A DNA stretch of 64,000 nucleotides from Providencia rettgeri (GCF_013702265.1 NZ_CP059348.1:3720001-3784000); one strand, 5' to 3'; counted from the stretch's first letter, positions 1 to 11,842 are shown. Made by a program: numbers and translations. Notes: a model not told the origin generated them from the sequence alone.

Positions 1-812
1 AGCGCTTCACGAGCGATGATATACAGAATTTGGTCACCATCGACTTTGTTACCTTGATGGTCAACCATGATAATGCGGTCGCCGTCACCATCAAATGCTA
101 AACCTACATCCGCTTTTTCAGCCAAAACACGCTCTTGCAGCTTACGAACGTCGGTTGCACCACACTCTTCGTTGATGTTGATCCCATTAGGATCGCAACC
201 CATAGTGATGACTTGAGCGCCTAATTCACTAAAGACGTTAGGTGCGATGTGGTAAGTTGCACCGTTAGCACAGTCTAAAACAACTTTGAGGCTATTTAAG
301 CTTTGCTCATTCGGGAAAGTCCCTTTGCAGAATTCAATGTAACGTCCTGCGGCATCGACGATGCGGTTCGCACGACCCAGCTCCGCAGATTCAACGCAAG
401 TGATTGGTTTTTCCATTTCCGCTTCAATGGCTTCTTCAACTTCGTCAGGCAGTTTAGTCCCGTCGATGGAGAAGAATTTGATCCCATTATCATAGTAAGG
501 GTTGTGGGAAGCTGAAATGACGATCCCAGCTTCTGCGCGGAAAGTGCGAGTCAAATAAGCCACTGCTGGCGTTGGCATTGGGCCAGTGAAGGAAGCAGAT
601 AACCCTGCGGCAGCTAAGCCAGCTTCTAATGAAGATTCCAGCATGTAGCCAGAAATACGCGTATCTTTACCAATGATAATTTTACGTGAGCCGTGACGAG
701 CCAGTACTTTACCCGCAGCCCAGCCTAATTTTAAAACAAAATCAGGTGTAATTGGGCTATCGCCCACTTTGCCACGGATACCATCAGTACCAAAATATTT
801 ACGGTTACTCAT
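1..812 (-). CDS. glmM: Phosphoglucosamine mutase, N-terminal part (gene runs off the left edge)
   Basis: GlmM converts glucosamine-6-phosphate to glucosamine-1-phosphate, feeding UDP-GlcNAc synthesis for peptidoglycan and LPS in the cytoplasm. The 270 codons in the window start [14 protein letters not shown]. The phosphoserine loop ISASHNP gives active-site Ser102, and the metal-binding DGDGDR motif lies near residues 240-245. The remaining roughly 175 residues of this family's usual ~445 lie outside the window. The start codon overlaps the end of folP by 8 bp, so the two are almost certainly co-transcribed and translationally coupled, as in E. coli. No defect is visible in the part present. 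Confidence 0.96.
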   Translation of the reverse strand, partial: MSNRKYFGTDGIRGKVGDSPITPDFVLKLGWAAGKVLARHGSRKIIIGKDTRISGYMLESSLEAGLAAAGLSASFTGPMPTPAVAYLTRTFRAEAGIVISASHNPYYDNGIKFFSIDGTKLPDEVEEAIEAEMEKPITCVESAELGRANRIVDAAGRYIEFCKGTFPNEQSLNSLKVVLDCANGATYHIAPNVFSELGAQVITMGCDPNGININEECGATDVRKLQERVLAEKADVGLAFDGDGDRIIMVDHQGNKVDGDQILYIIAREA

Positions 813-1653
813 ACGCTAATTTTTCCTTTTCTGACAGAGTCATCTGAACGACTTGCATTGCTTGTACTGTCTCTTTCACATCATGAACTCGGATAATTTG
901 CGCTCCTTGCATTGCCGCAATAGTGGCACACGCTAAGCTACCCGCTAGACGTTCTTGAGGTGGAACATTTAATAATTGTCCAATCATAGATTTTCGTGAC
1001 ATCCCTGCCAAGAGCGGTAGTCCGAAATCATGAAATTGATCTAAATGCGCTAGTAACTGGTAATTATGCGACAGGTTCTTACCAAAACCAAAGCCTGGAT
1101 CGAGGATTATTTGCTGTTTATCAATTCCCGCCTTCATGCAGCGCTCAATTTCACGGGCAAGATACTCTTTAACTTCTTTTACTACATTCACATAATCGGG
1201 GGCATTTTGCATGGTTCTTGGTTGACCTTGCATGTGCATAATGCAGACGGGCAGCCCTAACTTTGCAGCGACTACAAGGGAGCCATCTTCATGTAACGAG
1301 CGGATATCATTGATGATATGCATCCCAGCTTTGGCTGCCTCATCCATTACTTGAGCTTTTGACGTGTCTACAGAGATCCAAACATCAAAACGCTTTGCAA
1401 TCGCTTCCACAACAGGCACAACACGGTCAAGTTCTTCACTGATAGAAACCTCAGCCGCACCCGGTCGGGTTGACTCGCCGCCAATATCAATAATAGTAGC
1501 CCCTTCTTGTACCATTTTAGCGACATGATCTAGAGCATCATGATAACGATTATGAGTGCCACCATCTGAGAATGAATCAGGAGTAACATTCAAAATCCCC
1601 ATCACTTGAGGAGTGGATAAGTCAAGGAGGCGACCTCGGGCTTTAATATGCAT
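805..1653 (-). CDS. folP: Dihydropteroate synthase
   Basis: FolP condenses p-aminobenzoate with dihydropterin pyrophosphate to make dihydropteroate in folate synthesis; it is the sulfonamide target. The 282-residue length is normal. The pterin-binding signatures are present: [14 protein letters not shown] (residues 19-32), the ESTRPGA loop (60-66), DPGFGFGK (185-192) and SRKS (219-222). The SRKS and STRPGA loops look wild type, with none of the insertions linked to sulfonamide resistance. It lies 71 bp downstream of ftsH, with a hairpin terminator between them, and overlaps glmM, so folP-glmM form a pair. Confidence 0.97.
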   Translation of the reverse strand: MHIKARGRLLDLSTPQVMGILNVTPDSFSDGGTHNRYHDALDHVAKMVQEGATIIDIGGESTRPGAAEVSISEELDRVVPVVEAIAKRFDVWISVDTSKAQVMDEAAKAGMHIINDIRSLHEDGSLVVAAKLGLPVCIMHMQGQPRTMQNAPDYVNVVKEVKEYLAREIERCMKAGIDKQQIILDPGFGFGKNLSHNYQLLAHLDQFHDFGLPLLAGMSRKSMIGQLLNVPPQERLAGSLACATIAAMQGAQIIRVHDVKETVQAMQVVQMTLSEKEKLAYE

Positions 1654-1672
1654 GATTATTTTTCCTTAACGT

Positions 1673-1699
1673 AAAAAACCCCAGTGACCTGGGGTTTTT
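1673..1699. terminator. Hairpin terminator between ftsH and folP
   Basis: An inverted repeat (AAAAACCCC, then AGTGACCT, then GGGGTTTTT) gives a C/G stem flanked by A and T runs, so it could terminate on either strand. It lies in the ftsH-folP gap, where it would attenuate read-through from ftsH into folP-glmM. Confidence 0.8.
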
Positions 1700-1723
1700 A
1701 ATTATTCAACTTGTCACGATAGC

Positions 1724-3700
1724 TTACTGTGGCTTGCTATCATTATTATCAGATGAATTATTTTCATCAGATTTTTCAGTTGGCTCTTCTGGTTGAGTTT
1801 CAGCTGGCTTTGCTTCAGGTTTTGATGCGCTAGTTGCAGCACCAAATGAACCTGTCACATTGTTCACTTTTTTATCCTCATCCCAGCCTGCTGGCGCACG
1901 TACTGGACGGCGGTTCATCAGGTCGTCAATCATTGGCATATCGATAGTTTCATATTTCAATAATGCATCTTTCATCGCATGCAGAATATCCATATTGTCA
2001 GTTAAGGTTTTATGTGCAACCTCATAACCACGGTCGATAATTGCTTTAATTTCTTCATCAATGATGCGTGCAGTTTCATCTGAGTAAGTCGAGCTATGTC
2101 CTGAACGACCTAAGAATGCTGGGCCTTCTTCTTCAGAATATAACACTGGACCTAACTTGTCAGAGAAGCCCCACTGAGTCACCATTTTTCTCGCTGTGCT
2201 AGTTGCTTGCTGGATATCACCTGATGCACCGGTTGAGATTTTGTCATAACCGTAGATCAGTTCTTCCGCAATACGACCGCCGTATGTACTTGCGATATTA
2301 CCTTCTAACTTCTGACGGCTTGCACTGATTTGGTCGCCTTCAGGTAAGTAGAAAGTTACACCTAATGCACGACCGCGAGGAATAATAGTCACTTTATGAA
2401 CAGGATCATGCTCTGGCATCAAATAACCGACGATTGCGTGTCCAGCTTCATGATAAGCAGTAGATTCTTTCTGCTCTTCAGTCATCATCAGTGAGCGGTG
2501 CTCTGCACCCAGCCACACTTTGTCACGCGCTCTTTCGAATTCCGCCATCGTTACAACGCGTTTATTTTCGCGCGCTGCAAACAGTGCCGCTTCGTTCACT
2601 AAGTTAGCCAATTCCGCACCGGAGAAACCTGGTGTTGCACGAGCCAAGATAGTTGTATCAACCGCAGGGTCGATAGGCACACGACGCATATGAACTTTTA
2701 AGATTTGCTCACGACCACGAACATCAGGTAAGCCAACCACAACTTGACGGTCAAAACGACCCGGACGCAATAATGCAGGGTCCAGAACGTCAGCACGGTT
2801 AGTTGCCGCGATCACGATAATACCTTCGTTACCTTCGAAACCATCCATCTCAACCAGCATCTGGTTCAGTGTCTGCTCACGTTCATCGTGACCACCACCT
2901 AAACCGGCACCACGTTGACGACCAACAGCATCGATTTCATCGATAAAGATAATACAAGGCGCCGCTTTTTTTGCTTGCTCGAACATATCACGAACACGTG
3001 AAGCACCCACACCCACAAACATTTCCACGAAGTCTGAACCGGAAATGGTAAAGAATGGTACTTTCGCTTCACCAGCAATAGCTTTAGCCAGTAATGTTTT
3101 ACCTGTACCCGGCGGTCCTACCATCAGGACACCTTTAGGGATTTTACCACCGAGTTTTTGGAAACGAGCAGGTTCACGTAGGAAGTCTACGATCTCCCCC
3201 ACTTCCTCTTTCGCTTCATCGCAACCCGCAACATCAGCAAATGTTGTTTTGATCTGATCTTCTGTCAGCATACGGGCTTTGCTTTTACCGAATGACATCG
3301 CCCCTTTACCGCCACCACCTTGCATTTGGCGCATAAAGAAGATCCAGACACCAATCAACAGCAGCATTGGGAACCAGGAAATGAAAATAGATGTCAGTAA
3401 GCTAGGTTCTTCTGGTGGTTCACCGACGACAGTAACATTCTTGTTCAACAAGGTGTCTAACAACTTCTCATCCTGCATAGGCAGATAAGTTGTGTAGCGG
3501 CTATTATCCGCTTTTCTGACGTTCAATTCACGACCTGTGATACGAACTTCACGTACCTGATCCTGGGCTAACTCATTGATAAACGTTGAATAATCAACTC
3601 TGCGACTATTCGAATCGCTTGGGCCAAAACTCTGGAACAAGGACATCAGAACAACTGCGATGACTAACCAGAGAATTAGGTTTTTCGCCATGTCACTCAA
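1724..3700 (-). CDS. ftsH: ATP-dependent zinc metalloprotease FtsH
   Basis: FtsH is the membrane-anchored AAA+ protease that degrades LpxC, sigma-32 and unassembled membrane proteins. Two N-terminal membrane segments (about residues 7-25 and 102-123) flank a periplasmic domain. Walker A GPPGTGKT is at 195-202, Walker B IIFIDEID at 250-257, and zinc site HEAGH at 417-421. The tail is rich in Ser, Asp, Asn and Gln and diverges from E. coli. The chosen start is TTG (MSDMAKNL), with AAGGTGAGG 8 nt upstream; an ATG three codons later is possible but badly spaced. It follows rlmE by 48 bp, the usual rlmE-ftsH operon. Its regulators HflK and HflC are encoded at 46.3-48.5 kb. Confidence 0.97.
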   Translation of the reverse strand: MSDMAKNLILWLVIAVVLMSLFQSFGPSDSNSRRVDYSTFINELAQDQVREVRITGRELNVRKADNSRYTTYLPMQDEKLLDTLLNKNVTVVGEPPEEPSLLTSIFISWFPMLLLIGVWIFFMRQMQGGGGKGAMSFGKSKARMLTEDQIKTTFADVAGCDEAKEEVGEIVDFLREPARFQKLGGKIPKGVLMVGPPGTGKTLLAKAIAGEAKVPFFTISGSDFVEMFVGVGASRVRDMFEQAKKAAPCIIFIDEIDAVGRQRGAGLGGGHDEREQTLNQMLVEMDGFEGNEGIIVIAATNRADVLDPALLRPGRFDRQVVVGLPDVRGREQILKVHMRRVPIDPAVDTTILARATPGFSGAELANLVNEAALFAARENKRVVTMAEFERARDKVWLGAEHRSLMMTEEQKESTAYHEAGHAIVGYLMPEHDPVHKVTIIPRGRALGVTFYLPEGDQISASRQKLEGNIASTYGGRIAEELIYGYDKISTGASGDIQQATSTARKMVTQWGFSDKLGPVLYSEEEGPAFLGRSGHSSTYSDETARIIDEEIKAIIDRGYEVAHKTLTDNMDILHAMKDALLKYETIDMPMIDDLMNRRPVRAPAGWDEDKKVNNVTGSFGAATSASKPEAKPAETQPEEPTEKSDENNSSDNNDSKPQ

Positions 3701-3748
3701 GGGATTAACCTCACCTTACAACTGTGTTAACAAATAACGCTCAGGGTA

Positions 3749-4378
3749 CTATAGTTTTAGTCCTGTCGCTACAATGTATACTTCACGCGATCGTGCCCGC
3801 GAAGATTCGGGTTTACGAACTTTTACCTTCGTAAACAGGGAGCGGATATCCCTAAGGTATTCGTCAAAGCCTTCTCCCTGAAACACTTTAACGATAAAAC
3901 TTCCCCCGGGAGCCAATACCGCACGGCACATATCCAATGCTAGTTCAACCAGATACATAGAGCGGGGAATATCCACTGCTGGTGTTCCGCTCATATTTGG
4001 GGCCATGTCAGACATAACCACTTGTACTTTTTTATCGCCAACTCGCTCTAACAAAGCAGCCAGTACAGCTTCGTCACGAAAATCCCCTTGGAGGAAATCC
4101 ACGCCAACGATTGGGTCCATTGGTAATAGGTCACAAGCAATAATACGACCATTGTGACCGATTTGGCCGACAACATATTGCGACCACCCACCAGGAGCAG
4201 CCCCTAAATCAACAACGGTCATACCTGGTTTAAAAATCTTATCACTTTGCTGGATTTCATCCAGTTTAAACCATGCACGCGAGCGGAGCCCTTTCTTTTG
4301 TGCTTGCTGAACATATTTATCACTAAAATGTTCTTGCAACCAACGACTGGAGCTTGCCGAACGTTTTTTATTGGCCAT
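3749..4378 (-). CDS. rlmE: 23S rRNA (uridine-2552-2'-O) methyltransferase
   Basis: RlmE (FtsJ/RrmJ) methylates U2552 in the A-loop of 23S rRNA late in 50S assembly. The 209 residues match the E. coli length. The SAM-binding segment [11 protein letters not shown] (55-65) and the catalytic residues Lys38, Asp83, Asp124, Lys164 and Glu199 all sit at E. coli positions. The start is the ATG of [10 protein letters not shown], with GGAAAG about 5 nt upstream; an in-frame upstream Met is less likely. It is divergent from yhbY across a 259-bp gap that must hold both promoters, and is followed by ftsH. Confidence 0.97.
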   Translation of the reverse strand: MANKKRSASSSRWLQEHFSDKYVQQAQKKGLRSRAWFKLDEIQQSDKIFKPGMTVVDLGAAPGGWSQYVVGQIGHNGRIIACDLLPMDPIVGVDFLQGDFRDEAVLAALLERVGDKKVQVVMSDMAPNMSGTPAVDIPRSMYLVELALDMCRAVLAPGGSFIVKVFQGEGFDEYLRDIRSLFTKVKVRKPESSRARSREVYIVATGLKL

Positions 4379-4637
4379 TGCACTTTCCAACTATACTAAT
4401 AGAAATACATTTCCCGACATTCTTCAAGTTACAGAGAGTTAGCTTCATTTTTTCTACCCAAGTCACATAAATCGAGCTGTTTATCGGGAAAGAGTTAACG
4501 CGCTGCCTACTGGTCACTGGATTACTTTCGGGTAATCATTAGCTGCTTCTTTACCATCGAGTAAGATTAATAGATGGTGATAGTTAACAGATGGCGGTAG
4601 AATATGCCATTTTCAATACTAACCAAGCAAAAAATCG

Positions 4638-4931
4638 ATGAATCTTAACAAAAAACAAATTCAACACCTAAAAAGTCTCGCTCATCACTTAAACCCAGTT
4701 GTTATGATTGGCAACAATGGTTTAACTGAGGGTGTTTTGGCTGAAATCGAAGTCTCATTAACACATCATGAGCTTATCAAAGTCAAAATCGCTGGCGAAG
4801 ATCGTGAAACTAAAAATTTGATCGCTGAAGCGATTGTTCGCGAAACAGGTGCAGCAAATGTTCAAGTTATCGGTAAAATTCTTGTTCTCTACCGTCCAAC
4901 GGCTGAGCGCAAAATTAGTTTACCTAAATAA
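4638..4931 (+). CDS. yhbY: CRM-domain ribosome assembly RNA-binding protein YhbY
   Basis: This 97-residue protein is a single CRM domain, a fold that binds RNA and associates with pre-50S particles. The GxxG-type loop GNNGLTEG (25-32) is the RNA-contact signature, and the sequence is colinear with E. coli YhbY throughout. It is divergent from rlmE, which also acts on the 50S subunit. It is monocistronic, ending about 50 bp before a strong hairpin terminator shared with convergent greA. No anomalies are seen. Confidence 0.95.
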   Translation: MNLNKKQIQHLKSLAHHLNPVVMIGNNGLTEGVLAEIEVSLTHHELIKVKIAGEDRETKNLIAEAIVRETGAANVQVIGKILVLYRPTAERKISLPK

Positions 4932-4983
4932 TAACTGCTCATTTATATAAAAATGCCATTGAAAGCATGTTTTATATGACGAA

Positions 4984-5003
4984 AAAGGCCGCCTGCGGCC
5001 TTT
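4984..5003. terminator. Bidirectional terminator between yhbY and greA
   Basis: A perfect 9-bp stem (AAAGGCCGC, CT, GCGGCCTTT) with A and T runs on the flanks lies between convergent genes, so it probably ends both transcripts. Confidence 0.88.
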
Positions 5004-5049
5004 CTCTCTAAATCAGTAAAATAATATAACCAATTCAGGGAAATAGGAA

Positions 5050-5526
5050 TCAGATATACTCAACTTTAAGAATTTCGAACTCAACATCTCCGCCCGGCGT
5101 CTTAATCATTACGACATCATCAACTTCTTTACCCACTAATCCGCGCGCAATCGGTGAATTCACTGAAATTAAGTTCACTTTAATATCAGCTTCATCATCA
5201 CCTACGATGCGGTAGGTTAACTCTTCATCGGTATCCAAATTCAATACGGTAACCGTCGCACCAAAGATCACTCGACCATTATTTGCCATTTTGGTAACGT
5301 CAATCACTTGAGAGTGAGAAAGTTTAGATTCAATTTCTTGAATACGACCTTCACAAAAACCTTGTTGCTCACGCGCTGCGTGATATTCAGCGTTTTCTTT
5401 TAAATCGCCATGTTCACGAGCTTCTGCAATAGAAGCAATAATTTCAGGACGACGGACAGATTTCAGATACTCGAGCTCTTCTCTTAGCTTGTTAGCACCA
5501 AATACCGTCATTGGAATCTGTTTCAT
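5050..5526 (-). CDS. greA: Transcript cleavage factor GreA
   Basis: GreA enters the secondary channel of RNA polymerase and stimulates cleavage of backtracked transcripts. The 158 residues show the N-terminal coiled coil (about 1-75) with the acidic tip residues Asp41 and Glu44 ([11 protein letters not shown]), followed by the FKBP-like C-terminal domain. It is convergent with yhbY and divergent from dacB. The 250-bp upstream gap should hold the promoters. In E. coli the greA leader produces the small RNA GraL, but I cannot demonstrate an equivalent here. Confidence 0.97.
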   Translation of the reverse strand: MKQIPMTVFGANKLREELEYLKSVRRPEIIASIAEAREHGDLKENAEYHAAREQQGFCEGRIQEIESKLSHSQVIDVTKMANNGRVIFGATVTVLNLDTDEELTYRIVGDDEADIKVNLISVNSPIARGLVGKEVDDVVMIKTPGGDVEFEILKVEYI

Positions 5527-5782
5527 TTGATAAATACCTCTAATTCAATCCTATCTAAAAATAAGTATCTTCCTGATTTTGTAACAACAGTACACCGAAC
5601 ACCATAGTACGTAGGGGGGTGTTCAAAAACTTAAGGTGTCAATAACTCAATCAGACCAACTTGCGCCTTATCTTATCATACTGTTCGCTATTTTAACTGA
5701 GAGTTAATAGCGGATCATCGTTTACTTTATTGGGCATTACACTTTAGTATGTGCAATATGTCTACCCTAATGCGTGAAATAT

Positions 5783-7231
5783 ATGTCGCTACTAACATCA
5801 ACCAGAAAATTAATCTTCACTTTAGGACTTGCATTCATTACTTCGCAAGCAACTGCCATCCCTATCGATGATTATAAGCAGTATCTCCCTGACGGCACTA
5901 ACCTTGCTCTGGTTGCGCAGAAAGTAGGAAGTAATACCCCTCTTATTGATTATAACGCTCAACAAATGGCTCTACCTGCCAGTACGCAGAAAGTCGTCAC
6001 CGCCCTCGCTGCATTATTACAGCTAGGTCCGGACTACCGTTTCGTCACTAACTTCGAGACAAACGGAAAGCTCAATAACAACACGTTATCCGGCGACTTG
6101 GTGATCCGCTTTAGTGGCGACCCTACGTTAACACGTCAGCAAATTCGCAATATGGTCAATGCATTAAAGCAGATTGGCATTCATAAAGTCGATGGTGATC
6201 TTATTGTCGATATTTCTGCTTTTGCGAGCCATGACAAAGCACCGGGCTGGGTATGGAATGATATGACCCAGTGCTTCAGTGCTCCACCGGCTGCTGCCAT
6301 CATTGATAGAAACTGTTTCTCAGTTTCCCTTTATCCATCAGATAAAGCGGGAGAAATGGCGTATATCAAAACAGCCAGCTTCTACCCTGTAAATATGTTT
6401 AGTGAAGTCAAAACTCTCGCTAAAGGCTCACCAGAAGCTCGCTACTGCGAGCTAGATGTCGTTCCTGGTGAATTGAACCGCTACACATTAACAGGCTGCT
6501 TAACCCAGCGTAGTGAGCCATTACCGCTCGCATTTGCAGTACAAAATGGGGCAAGCTACTCCGGCGCTATCGTCAAAAATGAGTTGCAGGTCGCAGGCAT
6601 TGAATTATCCGGCTCAGTTAAAAAACGCACTCAACAAACGCCACAATCTCAAGTACTCGTCAAAACTGAGTCAAAGCCGTTGCATGACCTCTTAAAAATC
6701 ATGCTGAAAAAGTCTGATAATATGATAGCGGATACGGTATTTAGAACGATTGGTCGTGATTATTACGGCGTTCCAGGTACCTGGCGCTCAGGCTCTGATG
6801 CAGTGAGGCAAGTCCTCAAGCAGAAAGCGGGTATTGATTTAGGCAACACCGTGATGGTGGATGGCTCTGGCTTATCTCGCCATAACTTGATAACTCCAGC
6901 GACCATGATGCAAGTTTTGCAATTTATCGCTAAAAATGACCAGCAGCTCGATTACATTTCGATGCTACCACTTGCTGGGCATGATGGAACATTGCGTTAC
7001 CGTGGTGGTTTAGATGAGGCTGGGGTCAATGGCAAGGTGTCAGCAAAAACCGGTGCATTACAAGGGGTTTATAACCTTGCAGGCTTTATTACTACCGCAA
7101 GCGGTGAAAAAGTGGCATTCGTCCAGTTTATTTCCGCTTATGCCGTTCCTCAAAGCCAATATAATAGCCGCCGTGTACCTTTAGTTCGCTTTGAAAGCCG
7201 CCTCTATCGAGATCTTTACCAAAAGAACTGA
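5783..7231 (+). CDS. dacB: D-alanyl-D-alanine carboxypeptidase/endopeptidase (PBP4)
   Basis: PBP4 is a periplasmic class C penicillin-binding protein that trims pentapeptides and cleaves peptidoglycan cross-bridges. The 482 residues begin with a signal peptide ending near SQATA. The three active-site motifs are present: STQK (67-70), SDN (311-313) and KTG (422-424). The large inserted domain between the first two motifs is typical of this class. The start is an ATG; an in-frame GTG three codons upstream is possible, and neither has a strong ribosome binding site. It is followed by a clear terminator and is divergent from greA, as in E. coli. Confidence 0.95.
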   Translation: MSLLTSTRKLIFTLGLAFITSQATAIPIDDYKQYLPDGTNLALVAQKVGSNTPLIDYNAQQMALPASTQKVVTALAALLQLGPDYRFVTNFETNGKLNNNTLSGDLVIRFSGDPTLTRQQIRNMVNALKQIGIHKVDGDLIVDISAFASHDKAPGWVWNDMTQCFSAPPAAAIIDRNCFSVSLYPSDKAGEMAYIKTASFYPVNMFSEVKTLAKGSPEARYCELDVVPGELNRYTLTGCLTQRSEPLPLAFAVQNGASYSGAIVKNELQVAGIELSGSVKKRTQQTPQSQVLVKTESKPLHDLLKIMLKKSDNMIADTVFRTIGRDYYGVPGTWRSGSDAVRQVLKQKAGIDLGNTVMVDGSGLSRHNLITPATMMQVLQFIAKNDQQLDYISMLPLAGHDGTLRYRGGLDEAGVNGKVSAKTGALQGVYNLAGFITTASGEKVAFVQFISAYAVPQSQYNSRRVPLVRFESRLYRDLYQKN

Positions 7232-7265
7232 TCCCCCTGAGGATCCTTTTAAGATCTTTATAATA

Positions 7266-7299
7266 AAAAAGGCACAACCTTCGCAAGTTGTGCCTTTTT
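7266..7299. terminator. Bidirectional terminator between dacB and obgE
   Basis: The inverted repeat AAAAAGGCACAAC / GTTGTGCCTTTTT with an 8-nt loop sits between convergent genes. Confidence 0.9.
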
Positions 7300-7316
7300 A
7301 TATGACTCAAAGATAA

Positions 7317-8516
<1,200 letters not shown>

Positions 8517-8567
8517 TTATAGTGCCTGATGGCGGTATTACCCAGAGATGGCATATTCTGAATATAA

Positions 8568-8598
8568 AAAGCCCCGCAAAAGGTTTTTGCAGGGCTTT
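8568..8598 (-). terminator. Terminator downstream of rpmA
   Basis: AAAGCCC and GGGCTTT flank an inner GCAAAA/TTTTGC stem, followed on the minus strand by a T run. It separates rplU-rpmA from obgE. Confidence 0.85.
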
Positions 8599-8624
8599 AA
8601 TTCAAAAATTAAAAGTCAGAAAAC

Positions 8625-8894
<270 letters not shown>

Positions 8895-8901
8895 CTAAAT
8901 C

Positions 8902-9210
8902 TTAAGCGATGACAGTGATCTTAACATCAGTGAACCACTGACGGTGACCTTGCTGCTTACGGCTGTGTTTACGACGACGGAACTTAACGATTTTAACTTT
9001 ATCGCCACGACCGTGTGCAACCACTTCCGCTTTCACTTTAACGCCTTCAACGATAGGAGCACCGATTTGGATCTCATCGCCATTAGCAACCATCAGAACG
9101 TGATCAAATTCAACAGTTTCACCTGTTGCGATGTCCAGCTTTTCTAAGCGAACAGTTTGACCTTCGCTAACTCGGTGTTGTTTACCACCACTTTGGAAAA
9201 CCGCGTACAT
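8902..9210 (-). CDS. rplU: 50S ribosomal protein L21
   Basis: L21 (102 residues, [14 protein letters not shown]) binds 23S rRNA domains and is the first gene of the rplU-rpmA operon. The basic motif [16 protein letters not shown] near residues 77-92 is the conserved rRNA-binding stretch. It has its own sigma-70-type promoter about 75 bp upstream and is divergent from ispB. Confidence 0.98.
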   Translation of the reverse strand: MYAVFQSGGKQHRVSEGQTVRLEKLDIATGETVEFDHVLMVANGDEIQIGAPIVEGVKVKAEVVAHGRGDKVKIVKFRRRKHSRKQQGHRQWFTDVKITVIA

Positions 9211-9287
9211 ATTAACTCCGCTTTCCGCGTACCCGCTAAATATTTCAATTCCAGAGTACGCTATAAAATATTCACAATAGGGCGCGA

Positions 9288-9316
9288 ATTCTACGCAAAA
9301 AAGCAGCAGAACACAA
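9288..9316 (-). promoter_or_regulatory. Sigma-70 promoter of rplU-rpmA
   Basis: On the minus strand, TTGTGT (-35) and TAGAAT (-10) are separated by exactly 17 bp. The predicted start is about 70 nt before rplU. The rest of the 334-bp rplU-ispB gap is AT-rich and must hold the ispB promoter; I see no other strong element there. Confidence 0.75.
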
Positions 9317-9544
9317 GCCTATAATGCAGTTAGATTACAAAAAATACGACTTTTTTATCGGCCCTATCTTTTTCCGGCTGATTTCTTAGGAATATCTTGA
9401 ATTGTTACTTATTTAAACATTTTTTGCATTTCACCCGATAATCTTATTATTAATAGTGTTATGCTTACGCCATTACTGTGATATCGGTTTTCCCATTTTT
9501 GACTTAGGGAATGCCCCAAAAACTAATAATATGAATATATTACA

Positions 9545-10516
9545 ATGAATTTAGAATCTATCGTTGAACTGACAGCCGAGGATATGTCAGCAGTAAATGA
9601 AGCGATCCTCAGCCAATTAAACTCAGACGTAGCATTAATTAATCAATTAGGTTATTACATCGTTAGCGGGGGCGGAAAAAGGATCCGTCCAATGATCGCG
9701 ATCCTCGCAGGACGATCCCTTGGCTATTCTGAACACAAACATATTCAAGTTGCTGCATTAATCGAATTCATCCATACCGCCACTTTATTACACGATGATG
9801 TGGTCGATGAATCTGATATGCGTCGTGGAAAACAGACAGCTAACGCCGTATTTGGTAACGCGGCAAGCGTATTAGTCGGCGACTTTATTTATACTCGATC
9901 CTTCCAAATGATGACGGATCTGGATTCAATGCGTGTTTTAAAACTGATGTCTGAAGCCACTAACGTGATCGCTGAAGGTGAAGTTTTACAATTAATGAAC
10001 TGCAACGATCCTGACATTACTGAAGAGAGCTACATGCAAGTGATCTACAGTAAAACCGCCCGTCTGTTTGAAGCGGCTTCTCATGCATCCGCTATCTTAG
10101 CCAATGCCACGCCTGAGCAAGAAAAAGCGCTGCAAGATTATGGTCGCTATATTGGGACCGCATTCCAGTTAGTTGACGATCTTCTAGATTATGATGCAGA
10201 TAATACCCAGTTAGGTAAAAACACTGGCGATGATCTTGATGAAGGGAAACCAACATTACCACTACTGCACGCAATGCAGCATGGGAATGCGGAAGAGTCT
10301 GCGCTAATTAGGCAAGCGATTGAGCAAGGAAATGGTCGCCATCTCTTAGAGACCGTCCTTGGCACAATGAAACGCTGCGGTTCATTAGAATACACTTACC
10401 AACGCGCGCAGGAAGAAGCTCAAAAAGCCATTGATGCTTTAAATGCTCTGGAAGACTCCGTGTATAAAGAAGCATTAATTGGTTTAGCGCACGTTGCTAT
10501 TCAGCGCCATTCATAA
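9545..10516 (+). CDS. ispB: Octaprenyl diphosphate synthase
   Basis: IspB makes the all-trans octaprenyl chain for ubiquinone-8 and menaquinone-8 by successive additions of isopentenyl diphosphate. The 323 residues carry both Asp-rich motifs: first DDVVD (84-88), within LLHDDVVDESDMRRGK, and second DDLLD (210-214). The GGGKRIRP substrate loop is at 42-49. It is divergent from rplU and followed by a strong terminator shared with convergent yfeC-like genes. Length and motifs are normal. Confidence 0.96.
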   Translation: MNLESIVELTAEDMSAVNEAILSQLNSDVALINQLGYYIVSGGGKRIRPMIAILAGRSLGYSEHKHIQVAALIEFIHTATLLHDDVVDESDMRRGKQTANAVFGNAASVLVGDFIYTRSFQMMTDLDSMRVLKLMSEATNVIAEGEVLQLMNCNDPDITEESYMQVIYSKTARLFEAASHASAILANATPEQEKALQDYGRYIGTAFQLVDDLLDYDADNTQLGKNTGDDLDEGKPTLPLLHAMQHGNAEESALIRQAIEQGNGRHLLETVLGTMKRCGSLEYTYQRAQEEAQKAIDALNALEDSVYKEALIGLAHVAIQRHS

Positions 10517-10542
10517 TTACGATAGAGCTCGAAACCAATATT

Positions 10543-10573
10543 AAAAAGGGTGAAACCAATTTCACCCTTTTTT
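10543..10573. terminator. Bidirectional terminator after ispB
   Basis: A perfect stem (AAAAAGGGTGAAA, CCAA, TTTCACCCTTTTT) lies between ispB and the convergent regulator gene. Confidence 0.92.
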
Positions 10574-10578
10574 CATGG

Positions 10579-10938
10579 TTATTCATCTTCTGGTTCAGGC
10601 TCGATTTTTGCCAATAGCGATGATAAGCCGTGACGCAGAATGTATTTCACAAACATTTTGCGCTCATCTTCTGTCAGTTGGTAATAAGCCTCAGACCAAA
10701 TTTGCAGTGCATCAATACGTTGCACTTGATACGGTGTCGATGGCTCATGAAGTGACAGCTGACCTTGGATCTCATTCGGCAAGCTTTCCATATAGTATTC
10801 AACGGCCTTCCCCTGAACACCTCTTTTACGACGATTTTTCCAGCCCTCCCTTCTCGCCATTAAGTTAATTCCCTGAGGTGAAGATGGAAGGCCTTCTAAT
10901 CCTGCTAATTCTTTCGCAGTGAACCACAATTTTTTCAT
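10579..10938 (-). CDS. YfeC-like regulator with Mu-type DNA-binding domain (copy 1)
   Basis: The first 55 of its 119 residues (WFTAKELAGLEGLPSSPQGI, then ARREGW and GVQGKAVEY) look like the winged-helix domain at the N terminus of phage Mu transposase and repressor (HTH_Tnp_Mu_1 family). That domain also occurs in E. coli YfeC and YfeD. The C-terminal half has no catalytic motif and resembles a small helical oligomerisation segment, ending in an acidic EPEPEDE. It is a paralogue of the gene 100 bp upstream and probably shares its transcript. The function is unknown: probably a DNA-binding regulator, not a transposase. E. coli has its yfeC/yfeD pair elsewhere. Confidence 0.75.
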   Translation of the reverse strand: MKKLWFTAKELAGLEGLPSSPQGINLMARREGWKNRRKRGVQGKAVEYYMESLPNEIQGQLSLHEPSTPYQVQRIDALQIWSEAYYQLTEDERKMFVKYILRHGLSSLLAKIEPEPEDE

Positions 10939-11038
10939 AATATCACTTTTACGCTTAGCTTATATTTTGCAACCTGCTTTTGTCGCTATACCAAAGTTAT
11001 TTTTCTAAAAATTTATTCGATTCAATACTGTATGTAAT

Positions 11039-11395
11039 CTATGTATGGCTATTTTGATTAATAAGGTGAATTAAAGCTAAAGCACCTTTACGCATAATAA
11101 ACGATAAGATCTTCACGCGTTCATCATGGGAAAGCTGGTTATAAGCTTCTTGCCAAATATGCGCATGTTCATCACGCTTCATTTGATAACCTACCGAAGT
11201 TTCATACATCACAGTGAACTCTTCGAAATCAATGGGAACCGAGCTAATATGGTATTCCAATGCTTTTCCTTGAATACCTCTTCGCTTTCGACTCAACCAC
11301 TTTTCTCGCCTCGCCATGGCATTAATGCCTTGGGTACTTGTCGGAAGCCCTTGGCGTCCAACGAGCTCTTTTGCTGTTAACCATTCCTTGTTCAT
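11039..11395 (-). CDS. YfeC-like regulator with Mu-type DNA-binding domain (copy 2)
   Basis: This 118-residue paralogue of the downstream gene shares TAKEL, GLP, QGIN, MARRE and the RRGIQGKALEY block, so the pair arose by tandem duplication or is an old yfeC/yfeD-type pair. The N-terminal half is the predicted winged helix. The C-terminal half (about 70-118) is helical and also conserved between the copies (DERVKILSFIMRKG against DERKMFVKYILRHG). An 18-bp palindrome lies 13-30 bp upstream of the start, a natural place for autoregulation. It diverges from sfsB. The molecular role is not known. Confidence 0.75.
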   Translation of the reverse strand: MNKEWLTAKELVGRQGLPTSTQGINAMARREKWLSRKRRGIQGKALEYHISSVPIDFEEFTVMYETSVGYQMKRDEHAHIWQEAYNQLSHDERVKILSFIMRKGALALIHLINQNSHT

Positions 11396-11407
11396 TATCG
11401 ACGCTCC

Positions 11408-11425
11408 TTGTCATTATGATGACAA
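11408..11425. promoter_or_regulatory. Palindromic candidate operator upstream of yfeC-like copy 2
   Basis: TTGTCATTATGATGACAA is a perfect inverted repeat with 7-bp arms and a 4-bp centre. It lies just upstream of the ribosome binding site of the regulator gene, so self-binding is plausible. Confidence 0.45.
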
Positions 11426-11842
11426 CTTCGATTAACTATAAACTTTCTTTATTTTCTTAATCGTTTCAATATCCATTTTTAATATTTAAATATAATAGTT
11501 AATAAATTATATCGATATAGATGCTTTTTGTTGTATATCCGCTAGTTATACCAATAACTTTGTATCAACTATTTTATATTGATGGATTTATAGTGCTGAT
11601 TCAGAAACCCATTCTTTTCAAATAATTCAATATATTATTAAGAAATATAAATCTTCGCGATAAACAGAATAAATATAAGAAAATATAAAAAACAGAGAGC
11701 TAACCAAAATGAGTTATTTTTATTTTCAAAGTGTTAGCTAAATTCACAATAATCATCTGAACCTTTCCGTTATTTTCACAAAAACAACGATAGTTTCATA
11801 AAAATAAACTTTTAGAAAAAATCAGAAATTATTATTGGGAAA

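Noticed and set aside
10575-10868. A 97-codon open frame on the plus strand opposite yfeC-like copy 1
   Set aside because: It is antisense to a gene with a recognisable DNA-binding domain and begins inside the terminator region.
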